Program-made: the position numbers and the translations under genes
Shown: positions 35,701 to 47,699 of the stretch, piece after piece
How the letters are laid out: each line of letters opens with the position of its first letter
Position numbering within the stretch: the stretch's first letter is position 1
Notes under the pieces: generated by a model
What the model saw: the letters and a program-made list of their open reading frames with translations, nothing else
The model's database searches: none
Told to the model about the DNA's origin: nothing
Assembly: GCA_036417435.1 (NCBI GenBank)
Contig: CM070905.1
Location: 66,915,092 to 66,979,091, forward strand
Source of the DNA: Inia geoffrensis
Lineage: Eukaryota > Chordata > Mammalia > Artiodactyla > Iniidae
DNA length: 64,000 bases
Direction of reading: 5' to 3'

Positions 35701-36300
35701 GTCTGGACGCTAGCAGCCTGTTGCCCTGAATCACTGCTACTTGAGTAGTCAGTCCCTGGAGAAACCTGACCCCAATGCATCTCCCTTCTTCCTGTCTTTC
35801 TGTTTCCAGGCGGTGTCTCCTACTGGGAGAAAGCAAGAGAAAAACAACTGGGAAAGGAGTCAGAAATGCAATTTTCAGGATTAAAAAAATTAGAGTAATA
35901 TAGAAGAGCAGATGTGAGGCTGTGAAACATAATTCATCACTCTTGCTGATTAAAATTAGACCTAGAGTAGCATTTCCAGTCATTATCATTCTCTGCCTTC
36001 TGATAACTGTCTTCTTTATCTGAACTCATTTATGTTACTTATTGTCTATTCCATCCATAATAGATTAGATTAGTGAATACTGACATTTAGTACCAGTGTA
36101 TTTAAATTTATGAGTTAATTCACATGAACCTCTGCTAAAAAAAATAAAATATTGTGCCTAAGAAAAACAGTAGCTTTTCTTTTAGTGCTTGTCATAGTAA
36201 TATTGGCAATATTATAATAGTAATACTGGCATATGCCACTAACAGCCATAAAAGAATGTTCCTAGGGATGTCTCACCATGTTATGGACAAAAGGTTAGCA
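32795..36300. other. Long stretch without recognisable repeats or genes
   Basis: About 3.5 kb of moderately AT-rich DNA. A short CAT/ATC run lies at 35197-35218. The small frames (33655-33942, 35357-35569, 35660-35989) have no domains. If conserved non-coding DNA exists in the window this is one of the better places to look. Confidence 0.4.
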
Positions 36301-36311
36301 ACTGAAGTCTT

Positions 36312-36315
<4 letters not shown>

Positions 36316-36344
<29 letters not shown>

Positions 36345-36535
36345 TGGTACGCGGGCCTCTCACTGTTGTGGCCTCTCCTGTTGTGGAGCACAAGGCTCCG
36401 GACGCGCAGGCTCAGTGGCCATGGCTCACGGGCCCAGACGCTCCATGGCATGTGGGATCTTCCCGGACCGGGGCATGAACCCGTGTCGCCTGCATCGGCA
36501 GGCGGACTCTCAACCACTGCGCCACCAGGGAAGCC
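36316..36535 (-). mobile_element. CHR-type SINE, young-looking
   Basis: Reverse copy with a long pure T-tract (part of a roughly 31-nt run) and a perfect 14-bp target-site duplication (ctgaagtctttctt, 36302-36315 and 36536-36549). The frame 36154-36558 is only a chance extension through the SINE. Confidence 0.97.
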
Positions 36536-36889
36536 CTGAAGTCTTTCTTATCAAATAAGTTACTCAGCTTGCATGATGCAAGTGAGAAGATACATGATGA
36601 CAGTTTGGGTAGTGCTATTTTAGGAGTTGGGTTGTTGTCAGCAGATATACTCTAAAGTGCAGAATTTTGAAATGTGAATACCAAACTCTCAAGATCTAAT
36701 TTGTTATTAAAAAAAAGCTACCTGAACTTAAATATGTTAAATATTAAAAGGTTTTTAGAATGTCAAAGTAACAATGCCACCTATAGATGTTAATTAAATA
36801 GATTTTTATTTATTTAAATTTTTGTCATTAACTGTTTCAAATAGCTCAACACCACTTTAATTACAAATTATCCCTGCTACATATACAAT

Positions 36890-37095
36890 GACCACTATAG
36901 GGCAAGCAGTGTAGAAGGCTTTTCACGTGCAGTGTGTTATTAAGTCAACATACGTGCAGTGTATTGCAAATTGAGTGTTCTCCTGTTTTATGGATAAGTT
37001 TAAATCTGCTAACACAAGTATTGGAATAGATATTCAGAACCTAGTTCATCTAACTTCAAGTCCATTTTCTTGTCACTGTACCGTGTCAGTTGAGA
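36890..37095 (-). repeat. MIR SINE remnant
   Basis: Reverse MIR order with gcttttcacgtgcagtgtgt, cctgttttatggataagttt and cttcaagtccattttcttgt. Diverged. Confidence 0.55.
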
Positions 37096-37099
37096 GATC

Positions 37100-38345
37100 A
37101 GCTGTTGTTTCTTAACCATGTAATTCTCACTTATCTTGTATCCATCTTCTTCCTCCTATACCATATATTAACCAGTGCTGTCTTAGGCTGCTTCTTGTCT
37201 CTTCAGCTCTTAACCGCAGTGTCCTTTACTGCATAGTGACACATGTCATGAAAGAATGAATGATTTCAGCAGTTCCTCAGAGAAACAGCTCTCTGAAGTG
37301 ACTCATCTGTTTATATCATTTTAGTGTTATAATTAACAAGATTTAGTATTTTGGAAGCTGAGATGAAGTTTTACTTTCCAGTTTCAAAAGCTGAGAAAAG
37401 AATTGAATTTGGCTCATTGTAAGCTATACAGAGCAGGAATTGTGTTTCTTTGCTCCTCTTTTGCATTTTTTTCTTCCCCATAGTATAGGGACCCTGCTGC
37501 TAACAGTGGTTGCTAGTATTGTGTGTGAATGCACTGGAGTCAAGGAGACCATTCCATCCCAGCTACACAGAGCCAGACACGCGTATTAATGATAGATTAG
37601 AGGCAAGCTGCTACAGCCATCACGTCTTTGTTGGGTGTTTTGGTGTTTTTTAAATTTTTTAATCAGCTGCTTTTGGCAAATTTTCTAAATAAAATTTCTT
37701 CTAAAATGTGTAAAAAGAAATCAACAACGATTCAAAATCACTGGACTTAGTATCTAACACCATAGAGGGAGTTAGTGTTTTGCCTTCTTTCAAGACAACA
37801 GAGTGTTTAGGAAGGAGGCTTCGATGTGCCACTATCCTTAAATGAAAGGAGGACAGTGGTTTTGCAGCTGTGGACAGCTTTAGCAGCTCTGTGCTCTGGG
37901 AATAAAACTTTAAGCAGTAAAGTGAAAAGGAGAGTCTTCCCTTCTTCTAGCACAGCTGTATGGTTGCCATATTTGATGTTAATGTTTCCCCTTTCCCAAG
38001 TCCTGAATTTCATGTGACAATTACACTCTATTCCATTCAGTCAGCAGAGAAGCGTCTTTTTTTGTCTGGAAGACATTAAGTGTAGAGATGCTAATACTTT
38101 GTTGTATGATTGTATGATTTTCAAGCCATCTAAATATGGACATGTGCACGTAAATACACTCGAACACGCATACATAAATAAAGGCTCTTTTGCTATATTT
38201 TTTCCTGGGTGTTGGCTATTACAAGTTGTAAATGAGATCCTAAACAAACCATGTTGGTCCATCTGCAGATCTTTCATCGGAGCTGTTTTCTTGTTCCATT
38301 GCCTTAATTATTGATACTGTCACTGAAGCAGGAATTGCACATCTG
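37100..38345. other. No recognisable feature
   Basis: Mixed-composition DNA. The frames at 37807-38017 and 38041-38314 lie opposite each other and show no domains. Confidence 0.45.
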
Positions 38346-38347
38346 GC

Positions 38348-38515
38348 AAAATGGTGAGAAAGGGAGGGAGAAACAGTGGGGGAGGGGGAGAAAGAGCAGG
38401 AGAAGTAGGAGTAGCAGGGAAATATGAGGCGAAGAAGAAAGAAAGGGGCCGGAAGGGTGGAGGAAGAAGAAGGAAGGTGGGGAAGAAAAGTTGCTGGAGG
38501 AGAAAGGTAGGGATG
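38348..38515. repeat. Polypurine tract (G/A-rich)
   Basis: About 168 bp with very few pyrimidines on the plus strand, built of GGGAGG, GAAGAA and GGAGAA blocks. The bias creates the basic frame at 38351-38566 and the opposite 120-codon Ser/Pro/Phe frame at 38240-38602. Neither is a gene. Confidence 0.9.
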
Positions 38516-38519
38516 AGCG

Positions 38520-40398
38520 TTAAGAGTCACCGAAGTGTTTCTCATGTTCTTCAGAGACAGAAATGACATATTTAGAGAATTGGATTTGTTGGTTTTGTTC
38601 AAAGAATGATTTAAATCTCACCTTTTCTTTGTGATAGGAATATTTCTAAATGTTAAAGTTATAAGCTGAAAATAAGACTAAGTGGGTGTGTCATAAGACT
38701 AGAGCTACATTACATCTTTCAGCATGGCCATAGTGATTTAACATATTAGCCTACAGCTAATGTAAATTCCACGTTCGTATCCCATTTTAAGGGAAGTTCA
38801 CTTATCTAATACTGTTCTTTTTTTTTTTAAGACTTCAGGCGAAGGTTTTAACTTTATGAATATGTGATTCCTTGAATGTTCCAATTCAGCTCTTCATCTG
38901 TACTCTCTTCGTCAGCAACAACTTATAAAATTCAAAGAAAAATCTTGAGTGCTGCCTTGAAAGGAGGAAATTTGACTTGTGTTAAACCTCATTTTAATTT
39001 TGACAACCTAATTGAACTGTATGAAAGTGAGAACAAAATGAGCAGCACTTTTGTGTGCTTTTATTAGATTGGAGCTTTTATAGATCTTGTTTTCACTTGT
39101 AAACCTTTTCGCATCTGAACATTTTTTTCACCGGTAAACCTTCAAAAACCAAATTGGCCAGTGAATCCTGTTGAGATTTAGCTAATGTTCAGCCTGAATA
39201 GAACTGAGTTATTTTAATTATTTGTTCTGATACTCCTATTGATCATATACCTCGACAGTTTGCCTTTCTACTCTTTTCCTATAAGATATGTAAAACAGTA
39301 CTACATAAATTTATAGTTACATGATAGGCGTATAAATTTTGATAGGTTGGATTTAAATTTTTTTTTATATGAAAATAATGATGATTTTAGGATAACGGTC
39401 TCTAGTTCATCAAAAGTGTGTTGTGGATGTCATCTTGAGGGCCGTGGTTAGAGAGTGGTGAGCCCAAGGGCTCATTGCAAGATGCTAATATGTTGCTCAG
39501 ACAGGATCATGTGATTCTGAGTCTGACCTTGAAATCTGTAGACCTGGAATCTGGATGTTTCCCTTGTGCTTAGAAGGTATCAGGCTTCCAGGGAGTGACT
39601 GACTAATGCTGTCTTCTAGGTGATTGGTTAGTAATTGATGTACAGTGAGAAAGATGACTGATGAGGGAATTAGGCACTCGAGTTCTCTCGTCAGTCCTTC
39701 ATCTCTTCCAAGTCTGCATATCCTACTAAATGGCAATTTTTGTTTGTTTGGAGTTAAATTTAAATGGCTAGTGTCATCAAATCATGCTGAGAAAGATTTA
39801 TGCATATCCACTATAGGCTAAACCCCGAGTCGTCAGATCAGAGAACATTATTTTTTGGTCAGAGCTAAAGACCTCTTGCAAATAAATGCTTTCAGTCTCT
39901 TGTCTTTTTCCTTTTCTTTCTCATATTGCACGTTGAAGATGGGTCAGCCAGGAAACTTGCTTTCTAAGACACTTTAAGGACCTGGCTGATGGAAAATTCT
40001 TTTTAATATAGGCCTCCAAAATAATTTCAGCAAGGATAAAGGACTGCTGCTCTGGTGATTAAATACCTTTGCCTAGAAGTGACAGACCACTTACATTAAT
40101 ATCTCACTAGTCAAATAAAGACACATAATATCACCTAATTTCAATAAAAGCAGCAAAAATATGGTCCTTTCATAGATGTGGAAGGAGAATCAGAATATTG
40201 ATGGACACCCCTAATGACCAACACAAAAATCAAAGTGGATCTTTAAGAATGTTAAATGATTACATCCATCTTTACCATCACGAAATCCAAGAAGAATTTA
40301 TAGGCATGACAAGGTAATTATGCTACAGGGACTTCTGAACATCACTTGACCACAGAGAATGTCATTTTACCGAGGTCAAGATTGCAAAGGTAAAGATT
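38520..40398. other. No recognisable feature
   Basis: AT-rich DNA. The frames at 38876-39067 and 39497-39736 show no domain. No repeat family is clear. Confidence 0.45.
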
Positions 40399-40412
40399 AA
40401 AATCAAATGCTA

Positions 40413-40599
40413 GGGCTTCCCTGGTGGCGCAGTGATTGAGAATCCTCCTGCCGACGCAGGGGACACGGGCTCGTGCCCCAGTCTGGGAAGATCCCACATG
40501 CCGCGGAGCGGCTGTGCCCGTGAGCCATGGCCGCTGAGCCTGCGCGTCCGGAGCCTGTGCTCCGCAACGGGAGAGGCCACAGCAGTGAGAGGCCTGCGT

Positions 40600-40628
<29 letters not shown>
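40413..40628 (+). mobile_element. CHR-type SINE
   Basis: Complete plus-strand copy with a long A-tail (from about 40605). The flanks aaaatcaaatgcta (40399-40412) and aaaatcaactgcta (40629-40642) form a 14-bp target-site duplication with one mismatch. Confidence 0.96.
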
Positions 40629-40635
<7 letters not shown>

Positions 40636-40689
40636 ACTGCTAATTTATTTATACATCTTCAATTTTGACTAGTAATACATTCATATCTT

Positions 40690-41260
40690 TAAAATGTAAA
40701 AATGGGATTAAAAAGGCATACATTGGTCAGTTTCATTTTTGCTTTGTCTCTTATTCCTATCACCGTCCCCACAGGTAACCATTCTTATTAGTTTTCTGTG
40801 TATCTTTCCAGTATGTCAGCAAATGCAAGCAAATACTTTTACATATTTTATGTTTTTATGTCTCTTCCTTTCTTACACAAAATTTAACATACTACACCTA
40901 CTCCACTGCACCTTGCTCTTTTCACTTCACAACATATCCTGGAGATTTTTCCCTATTGCATCTTAATTCCCTTTTAGAGATGCATGGTATGCTATAGGGA
41001 GTATCCTGTAGAGGGCTCTTAGGTGTTTCCACTCTTTGTTTACCACAATAATCTTAAAAACCCCATTTCTTTTATGTGTGGGGTGTACCTGAGGGTTAAA
41101 AACCTTGAAGGGGAATTGTTGTGTAAAATGGCAAATGGATTTTTATAGTTAATAGATATTTCTAAGTTGCTCTCCATTTATGAGATGTTCTCCACAACCT
41201 TTCCATCAAAGTATATTGGAAAGCTTTATAATTTTTGCCAGTCTGATTCATAAGAATTGT
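40690..41260 (-). mobile_element. Old LINE-1-type 3' region remnant
   Basis: The order taaccattcttattagttttc, ctttccagtatgtcag, ttgctcttttcacttcacaac, atatcctggagatttttccc, taggtgtttccactctttgt and aagttgctctccatttatga is the reverse complement of a common old L1/HAL1-type 3' region. The 75-codon hydrophobic frame at 40739-40966 belongs to it. Confidence 0.6.
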
Positions 41261-41329
41261 CAATTTCATCAGCAATCAGTTGATGATAGAGAGCCATTGA
41301 CAAATTGGAAATGCAAGAAATATTCTTAG

Positions 41330-41395
41330 ATGTACATATATATACACACATATAGATATCTATATGTACATGCATATGCACACACGCACACACGA
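41330..41395. repeat. Mixed AT/AC dinucleotide repeat
   Basis: Alternating purine-pyrimidine text (tgtacatatatatacacaca and onward to cacacgcacacacg). Imperfect. Confidence 0.85.
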
Positions 41396-41399
41396 AATG

Positions 41400-42335
41400 A
41401 CCCTGAGGTTGGAAATTCTTGGGCGATGTCTGTTACTCCACCAACACCCTAATAATGAATACGGCATTAACTTTTACCCTGTCTTGAGATTCTGCCATTG
41501 CTCAGGCAAACAGTTCCGCTTGAATACGCTGGACTATTATTACCTCGTCTCATGACTCCATTAGAGAATGCATATTATTCAGTTCTTTGAAGTTTTAAAA
41601 TAAATTTCAGTGACCCCAGAGCAGCAGAGAATGTGAGTTGCTGGTGCCAGCCTGGTGTGGGAAAGGAAATGTGAAGAGAGAAGGAACCCCTCCACCCTTC
41701 TTTTCTCTGCATTAGGTGTCCAAGTAAAATCCTCCTACATTTAAAGTTACACAGCTTCACTTTCTCTCCCTTCAACAAAGCCTCATGGACTTTGAAACAT
41801 TCACAAGCTTTGATCTCTGGGTATGACTTTATTAGATCCTACACCCCCGTTTACCATTTGGGAGACCCCAAACAAGGATTCCAAAGTTCTGTGAAGTTCA
41901 ACTACTGCCGCGTTCTCTTTTCATAGAATAGAAAGGTTAAGATATTTGATGGGGGTTTTTATGATTCTGACAAAATCTTCATATGTTCAGGTAATCGTTA
42001 GAAGTAAAAGGCATCTTAGCAGCAAAAGATAACACACAAAGTATCACATTTTAATTGGAAAATCACTAATTAGTACCTTGTCAGTTTAACAAGGTAACAA
42101 GAGCCACCTACCCCATTTACCCTACTAATGTGAACCCCAAATGAAAGCAGATATCTGCAGTCAAACACCTCTGTGGAAGAATGGAAATTTCACATGGAGG
42201 TATTGTTTTCTTCCTACACTGTTTTCTTCCTTATTTGATCCACCCATTCAAAAAAGATTGTTCAGCTCTCAGGGTTATCTATTTAATGCTGTTGAATAAA
42301 TAGGCGATCCTGTCTCAAATCAATCATTCATTGAT
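41400..42335. other. No recognisable feature
   Basis: No repeat family, exon or RNA recognised. The frame at 41575-41778 is probably chance. Confidence 0.45.
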
Positions 42336-42339
42336 TTAC

Positions 42340-42475
42340 TGTTTTTCACAATTTTTCATTCATTTACTGAGCTATGTTGGATTTATCCTTTATCTTTAGA
42401 GTCTAGCACAGAGCCTGGAATACAGTAAACACCTAAGGCTTGTTGACTGACAGACTGAAGAAATGAATTATTAAC
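42340..42475 (+). repeat. L2-like LINE 3' end
   Basis: The text gtctagcacagagcctggaa, tacagtaaacacctaaggct and tgttgactgacagactgaag resembles the plus-strand L2 3' end. Confidence 0.55.
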
Positions 42476-42479
42476 CCAG

Positions 42480-43825
42480 TGCTTGGGTAGTGTTTATTGG
42501 AAGAATATGTGTTTGCTTTACATTATGCTGAAATGAAGTCTTCTGCCAGTAGTAGAAAAGCAGGTTTTCATAACCTTTCTTCACCTGTGAATAGGGCATC
42601 CCCTTTATATGTCCTGAAGGTCAACAGTAAAGTGTAGGCGTGAAGAAACAAGACCATGCTCTTTTGAAGGAAACAAGGTGATAAAAGCAAAAGATGAAAG
42701 TAATTTTAAAATCTAGGTGATATGGCAAATTAGAGGAGCTAATTAATAATATTGCTGTGAAATATTCACAGCCATATTTCAATATGATGTTTATGCCCAG
42801 GCACATTAGAGAAGTTAGCTTTTCGTCAGACACTCAAGAACTATGCAAAGCGCAAAGCTGGTTGCTACACTGTTCTAAACACAGTGAATCATAGTGTATT
42901 CATGTGAAGGGAGTTTTTGAAAAAAAATTATTCAACGTAGTTATATGAAACTAAGCATTAATTGTTAAAACAGATTTAAAAGAAGGTCCTAATCTGATAA
43001 ATCCAAATGTTTTTGAAGTGCTATCATCTGTGTAAGTCAGTAATTCTGGACATTTTTTGGTGGATGCCCCCAAGATGTGACTTACTGAAGTACCAGATTG
43101 TTGGGATTTGAAATCATGGATAGTTGTAGTTCTGACAACATTAAAGTGTTAACTTTTCCTTTAAGTAGTGAAGCCCCATTTAGAGCCTCAAATGCAACCA
43201 TAATATTTTGTCTTCATTATCTCTATTCTCAGATTTCCATTTGTCATTTCCACCTTCCTCTTCGGGAATGGCAGGCACTCAGCTAGCTCTAAGTTCATTA
43301 TGGATGTACAAGTTGAGGTGCGCTTGGTGGTTCCCCCACCCCCAGCACTCAAGGCTATTCTACCACAATTGTTTCATCATCCATTGATAAAACAAGAGAG
43401 GATTCTTGCTTATCTTGTTAGTCAGTGCTTCAGGCAAAATAAGCTCTCATCCTTCGTGTGTCACTTCTTTGAAATAAAATGAACACATTAAAAGTGATGT
43501 TTCTAGGGGAACTGTTGCCCAGAAGTGGATGGGCAAGTTGAATGAACACTGTTAGTATTCTTTCTTTATATTTCATTAAGAACTGTTTTCACTGGTACTA
43601 AAATTAATACTCAAAAGTGATTATTTTGGTCATTCTTGACCTTCTTTCAAAGCATATATTTAATTACTGACCCTCAAAGCTTTCAAAGAGGGCCTTCTTC
43701 CGTTAATTACGAAATAAGTACAACTTCAGGTCTATCCCACTAATAAAGAAGATGCCTGGATATTTTACCCTTTATTTTCTGGGTACAGTGCTTTTGAAAC
43801 TTTTTGGTCATGCGCTGCTGACTGG
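42480..43825. other. No gene recognised
   Basis: AT-rich. The frames at 42621-42833, 43098-43286 and 43300-43482 have no domains. The right edge near 43790-43825 may hold a scrap of another repeat. Confidence 0.4.
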
Positions 43826-43828
43826 CCG

Positions 43829-45680
43829 ATTTTTTTTGAAGGATAGTTGACTTAGAATATTATATTAGTTTCAGGTGTATAACATAGTGATTCATTATTT
43901 TTGTAGATTATATACTATCCAAAGTTATAATAAAATATTGGATATATTTTCTGTGCTATACATTGCATCCCTGTGACTTATTTATCACTGGTCGTTTGTA
44001 CCTCTTAATCCCCTTCGCTTGTTTTGACACTCCCCCCCTCACTCCTCACCCCCCTCCCCTCTGGTAGCCACTAGTTTGTTCTCTGTACCTGTGACTCTGT
44101 TTTGGTTTTGTTACATTTGCTTAGTTGTATTGGTTTTTTAGATACTACACATAGGTGAAAACATTCAGAGTTTGTCTTTCTCTATCTGATTTATTTCACT
44201 AAGCATATTCCCCTCCAGGTCCATTCATGTTGTTGCGAATGGCAAGATATCATTCTTCTTTCTGATTAATACTTTGTTATACATCACATCTTCTTTATCC
44301 GTTCATCTGTTGATGGGCAATTAGGTTAACTACGTATCTTGGATATAGTAAATAACGCTGAACATTATGAACATTAGGGTACAAATATCTTTTCAAATTC
44401 GAGTGTTTACTCAGGAATGGATCGTATGGTAGTTATATTTTTAATTTTTTTGAGGAACCTCCGTACTGTTTTCCATCATGGACATGCCAATTTACATTTC
44501 CACCCACTGTATACTCGGGTTCCTTTGTCTCCACATCCTCGCCAACACTTGTTATTTGTTGCCTTTTTGGTAATAGTCATTCTGACCGATATAAAGTGAT
44601 ATTGCATTGTGGATTTATCTGTATTTCCCTGATGACTAGTGATATTGAACATCTTTTCATGTGCCTGTTGGCCATCTGTATGTATTTTTTGGAAAAAATT
44701 GCCTATTCAGGTCCTCTGCTTATTTTTTTTTATGGACTTCTTTCATATTGAGTTGTCTGGGTTCTTTATATATTTTGGTTATTAACTCATTTTTGGACAT
44801 ACTGTTTGCAGATGTCTCCCATTCAGTAAGTGGCCTTTTCATTTTGTTGATGTTTTCCTTTACTGTGTCAAAGCTTTTGATTAGGTTCTATTTGTTTATT
44901 TTTGCTCTTATTTCCCTTGCCTGAAGAGAAAGATCCATAAAAATATTTCTCAGTCCAATCTAAAAGAGCATACTGTGTATGTTTCTTCTAGAAGTTTTAT
45001 GGTTTCAGTTTTTGTTTCATATTTAAGTCTGTAATCTATTTTGAGTTTATTTTTATATATGGTATGAAAAAATGTTTTAGTTTCATTCTTTTATGTGTAG
45101 CGCTCCAGTTTTCCCAACACCACTTACTGAAGAGACAGTCTTTTCCCTATTGTATATTCTTGCCTCCTCTGTTGTAGATTAAATGACCATATGTGCATGG
45201 GTTTATTTCTGGGCTCTCTATTCTGTTCCATTGATTTCTGTGTCTGTTTTTGTGCCAGTACCATACTGTTTTGAATTATTTAGTTTGTAGGATGGTTTGA
45301 AATCAGAGAGTGTGATATTTCCAGATTTGTTCTACTTTCTCAAGATTGCTTTGGCTATTCAGGGTGTTTTGTGTGTCTATACACGTTTTAGGATTATTTG
45401 TTCTAGTCTGTGAAAAATGCCATGGATATTTTGATAGGGATTTTATTGAACCTGTAGATTGCTTTGGATAGTATAGACGTTCCAGGAACATGGAATATCT
45501 TTCCATTTATTTGCGTTGTCTTCTACTTTTTTCATCACCGTCTTACATTTTTCAGAGTACAGGTCTTTCATCTCCGTGGTTAAATTTATTCCTCAGTATT
45601 TTATTCTTTTTGATAGTAAATGGGATTATTTTCTTGAATTCTCTTTCTGATAATTCATTATTAATGTATAGAAATGCAAC
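43829..45680 (-). mobile_element. 5'-truncated LINE-1
   Basis: The 3' end lies at the left (tatattagtttcaggtgtat, the reverse complement of the L1 3' UTR), followed by antisense ORF2 text up to about 45680. Recognisable pieces are ccaatttacatttccaccca, gggttctttatatattttgg and, on the minus strand, frame 45303-45506 (MERYSMFLERLYYPK, post-RT block). About 1.85 kb remains. Reverse transcriptase and endonuclease are lost by truncation, and the rest is full of stops. It is the same general L1 type as the 10922-19310 copy. Confidence 0.9.
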
Positions 45681-45689
45681 ACTGGATCA

Positions 45690-47525
45690 TTCCTGTCTGT
45701 ACTTCTCCATATCCACATCACAGAAATATATTTTAATTTAACGCCTTTGGTTTCTGATGATTTGAACACTAATTTATGTATAGTTAGTTGTTTCCTCTCT
45801 CCATGAAGAAGTTTCATGATAATAAAATTTTAAGGGGGAAAAAGAAAAAGCGAAGCTTTAAAATAGTTACTGTGGTTGGAAAATACAGAGTAAATATCAA
45901 AGCGTCTCATTTTCCTCATTTGATTCACATTTTTTCTCTCCTCATTTGCCAATTCTCTGTTGCTGACTGACTTACTAATATTTTAAGAAGCCAGGAGGGA
46001 TCTTGTGACCTCATTATGTGATTTGATGCTTAGGGAGCTTGAACTAGGTAATCAAGGCAGGAAGCATTAAATTCTGGGTTGCTAAGAGGCACAATAGAAT
46101 AGAATGAAAGTCAGTGGAGGTCCCGTTTTTTCACGCCTTTTATAGTGTTAATTCTGAAAGAGCAATGCTTAGTTTTTTCAATCTATTTCACTGTCATAGA
46201 TAATCATTACAAAAAACATTTACAATCTCAAAATTGTGGTAAATTTTATATTTTTATTGCCTCCATTACAGTAAAATATCACTTGGATTGTTACACTAAA
46301 GATTGCCGTCTGGATGATTCTAGGCAAAAAAGATTGTAAATATATGTATAAATGACATGCATTTGATATTAATGTATCCTAAGCCATTTATTCTTGCTCA
46401 TGGAGAATTTTTTAAAGTAATATAATATATTTTAGAAAGGAAAAGCATCTAGAGAAGAGATAAATGATGGGATTTTAAATAGTTCAAGATATTAAAACAT
46501 GCAAAATTGTTTAAGACCGTGCTATGGTTTATTGGGAAGTAATAGCATACTTTCTATATGTGCTAAAGTGGGAAGCCTAAGCAGTTTGTTACTGCCCAAG
46601 TTTACCGCAGGAATTGATTTTTTTTTTGGAACAAGAATACAGGGCCATTTGTGAAAACTAACCTTGCTACTGGCACAAAAACTGGAAATAATGAAACTGA
46701 CAGTATAATTTTATAAAACATTTTGGGGACAGCAAACCAATGTATCCTACCATTACTTGTTCAATTCCATGTAAACTGTGGAGTTATCATGTTTGCTGGA
46801 AAGAGATTTAGAATGAGAGTTGGGTCTGTTCCCTATGAGCTGTGAGGAATGCTATAAATGATCTGTAGGTCAACTTCCTGGTCTTTAAAGTCAGGATGAA
46901 TACACTTATGTCTTACAGTTTTAGTTTTACGGTGCATTGCCTACCAACTCCTTTTGCTTATACTCGCTGAACTTGACTAGCGGAGTGGAAGTTGTGTCTA
47001 TGAAATGAGTGGGTTATGTTAAATGATTTTAAGACCCCTTCCAACTCTGACATTTATGGTTCTCTCATGTAGGTGCCTCTCTTTCCTTTGCTTCTCTGAT
47101 GGGAGACCCAACCCTTAACGTTTAACTCTCATCCAGGTACTCATTGATCACATCTCTTCCATTTCTGCTCACGTACTGTTTTGTTCGTTGAACAGATATT
47201 TTATCACTTCCCCCTGGGCCCAGTGCACCTCAAACTACCTGTGGAGAACGACCGGTTGGTTTTTGCCTTTGACACAGCACAGGACGATGTATTTATGAAA
47301 TACAACAAAAATTAATTCCTAAAAAAAGAAAAAAAAAGACATTGAAAATACATCTTCAAACTGTGTATTGTTAAATACAGCAGACACGAAATTACTCTAT
47401 CATATTGTTAAAAACTCTTCTAAGTTCTTATTCTGAATGTCTGTAATTGTCTCATCACAGGTAAGTAATGACAGTTCACAGACTGACTCTGGTCCATGGG
47501 CCACAATTCGAATTGCCCTGGTTTC
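45690..47525. other. Mostly no recognisable feature
   Basis: AT-rich. Near 47015-47075 the text aaatgattttaagacccctt and ccaactctgacatttatggt resembles an ancient CR1/L3-type LINE 3' end, but this is weak. The frames at 45788-45970 and 46145-46339 have no domains. Confidence 0.35.
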
Positions 47526-47529
47526 AAAC

Positions 47530-47695
47530 CTAGACTAGCTGTTCTCAAATTCTGATCCCTAGACCAGCAGCATCAACATCACCTGGAAACTTGTTAAAAA
47601 TGCACATTTTCAGGCCCCTCTGAGACCTATTGAGTCAGAAACTCTGGGCCTGGCTCCCCTCCCAGCTGCCTGTGTTGAACAAGATTCTGGTATAG
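47530..47695 (-). mobile_element. MER5A-type hAT-Charlie element
   Basis: Reverse copy: agctgttctcaaattctgat, agaccagcagcatcaacatc, acctggaaacttgttaaaaa and ttgagtcagaaactctgggc. Non-autonomous, no coding capacity. The right inverted end is lost or badly decayed. Confidence 0.85.
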
Positions 47696-47699
47696 GCTA

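Noticed and set aside
38240..38602. 120-codon minus frame rich in Ser, Pro and Phe
   Set aside because: Produced by the polypurine tract read on its pyrimidine strand.
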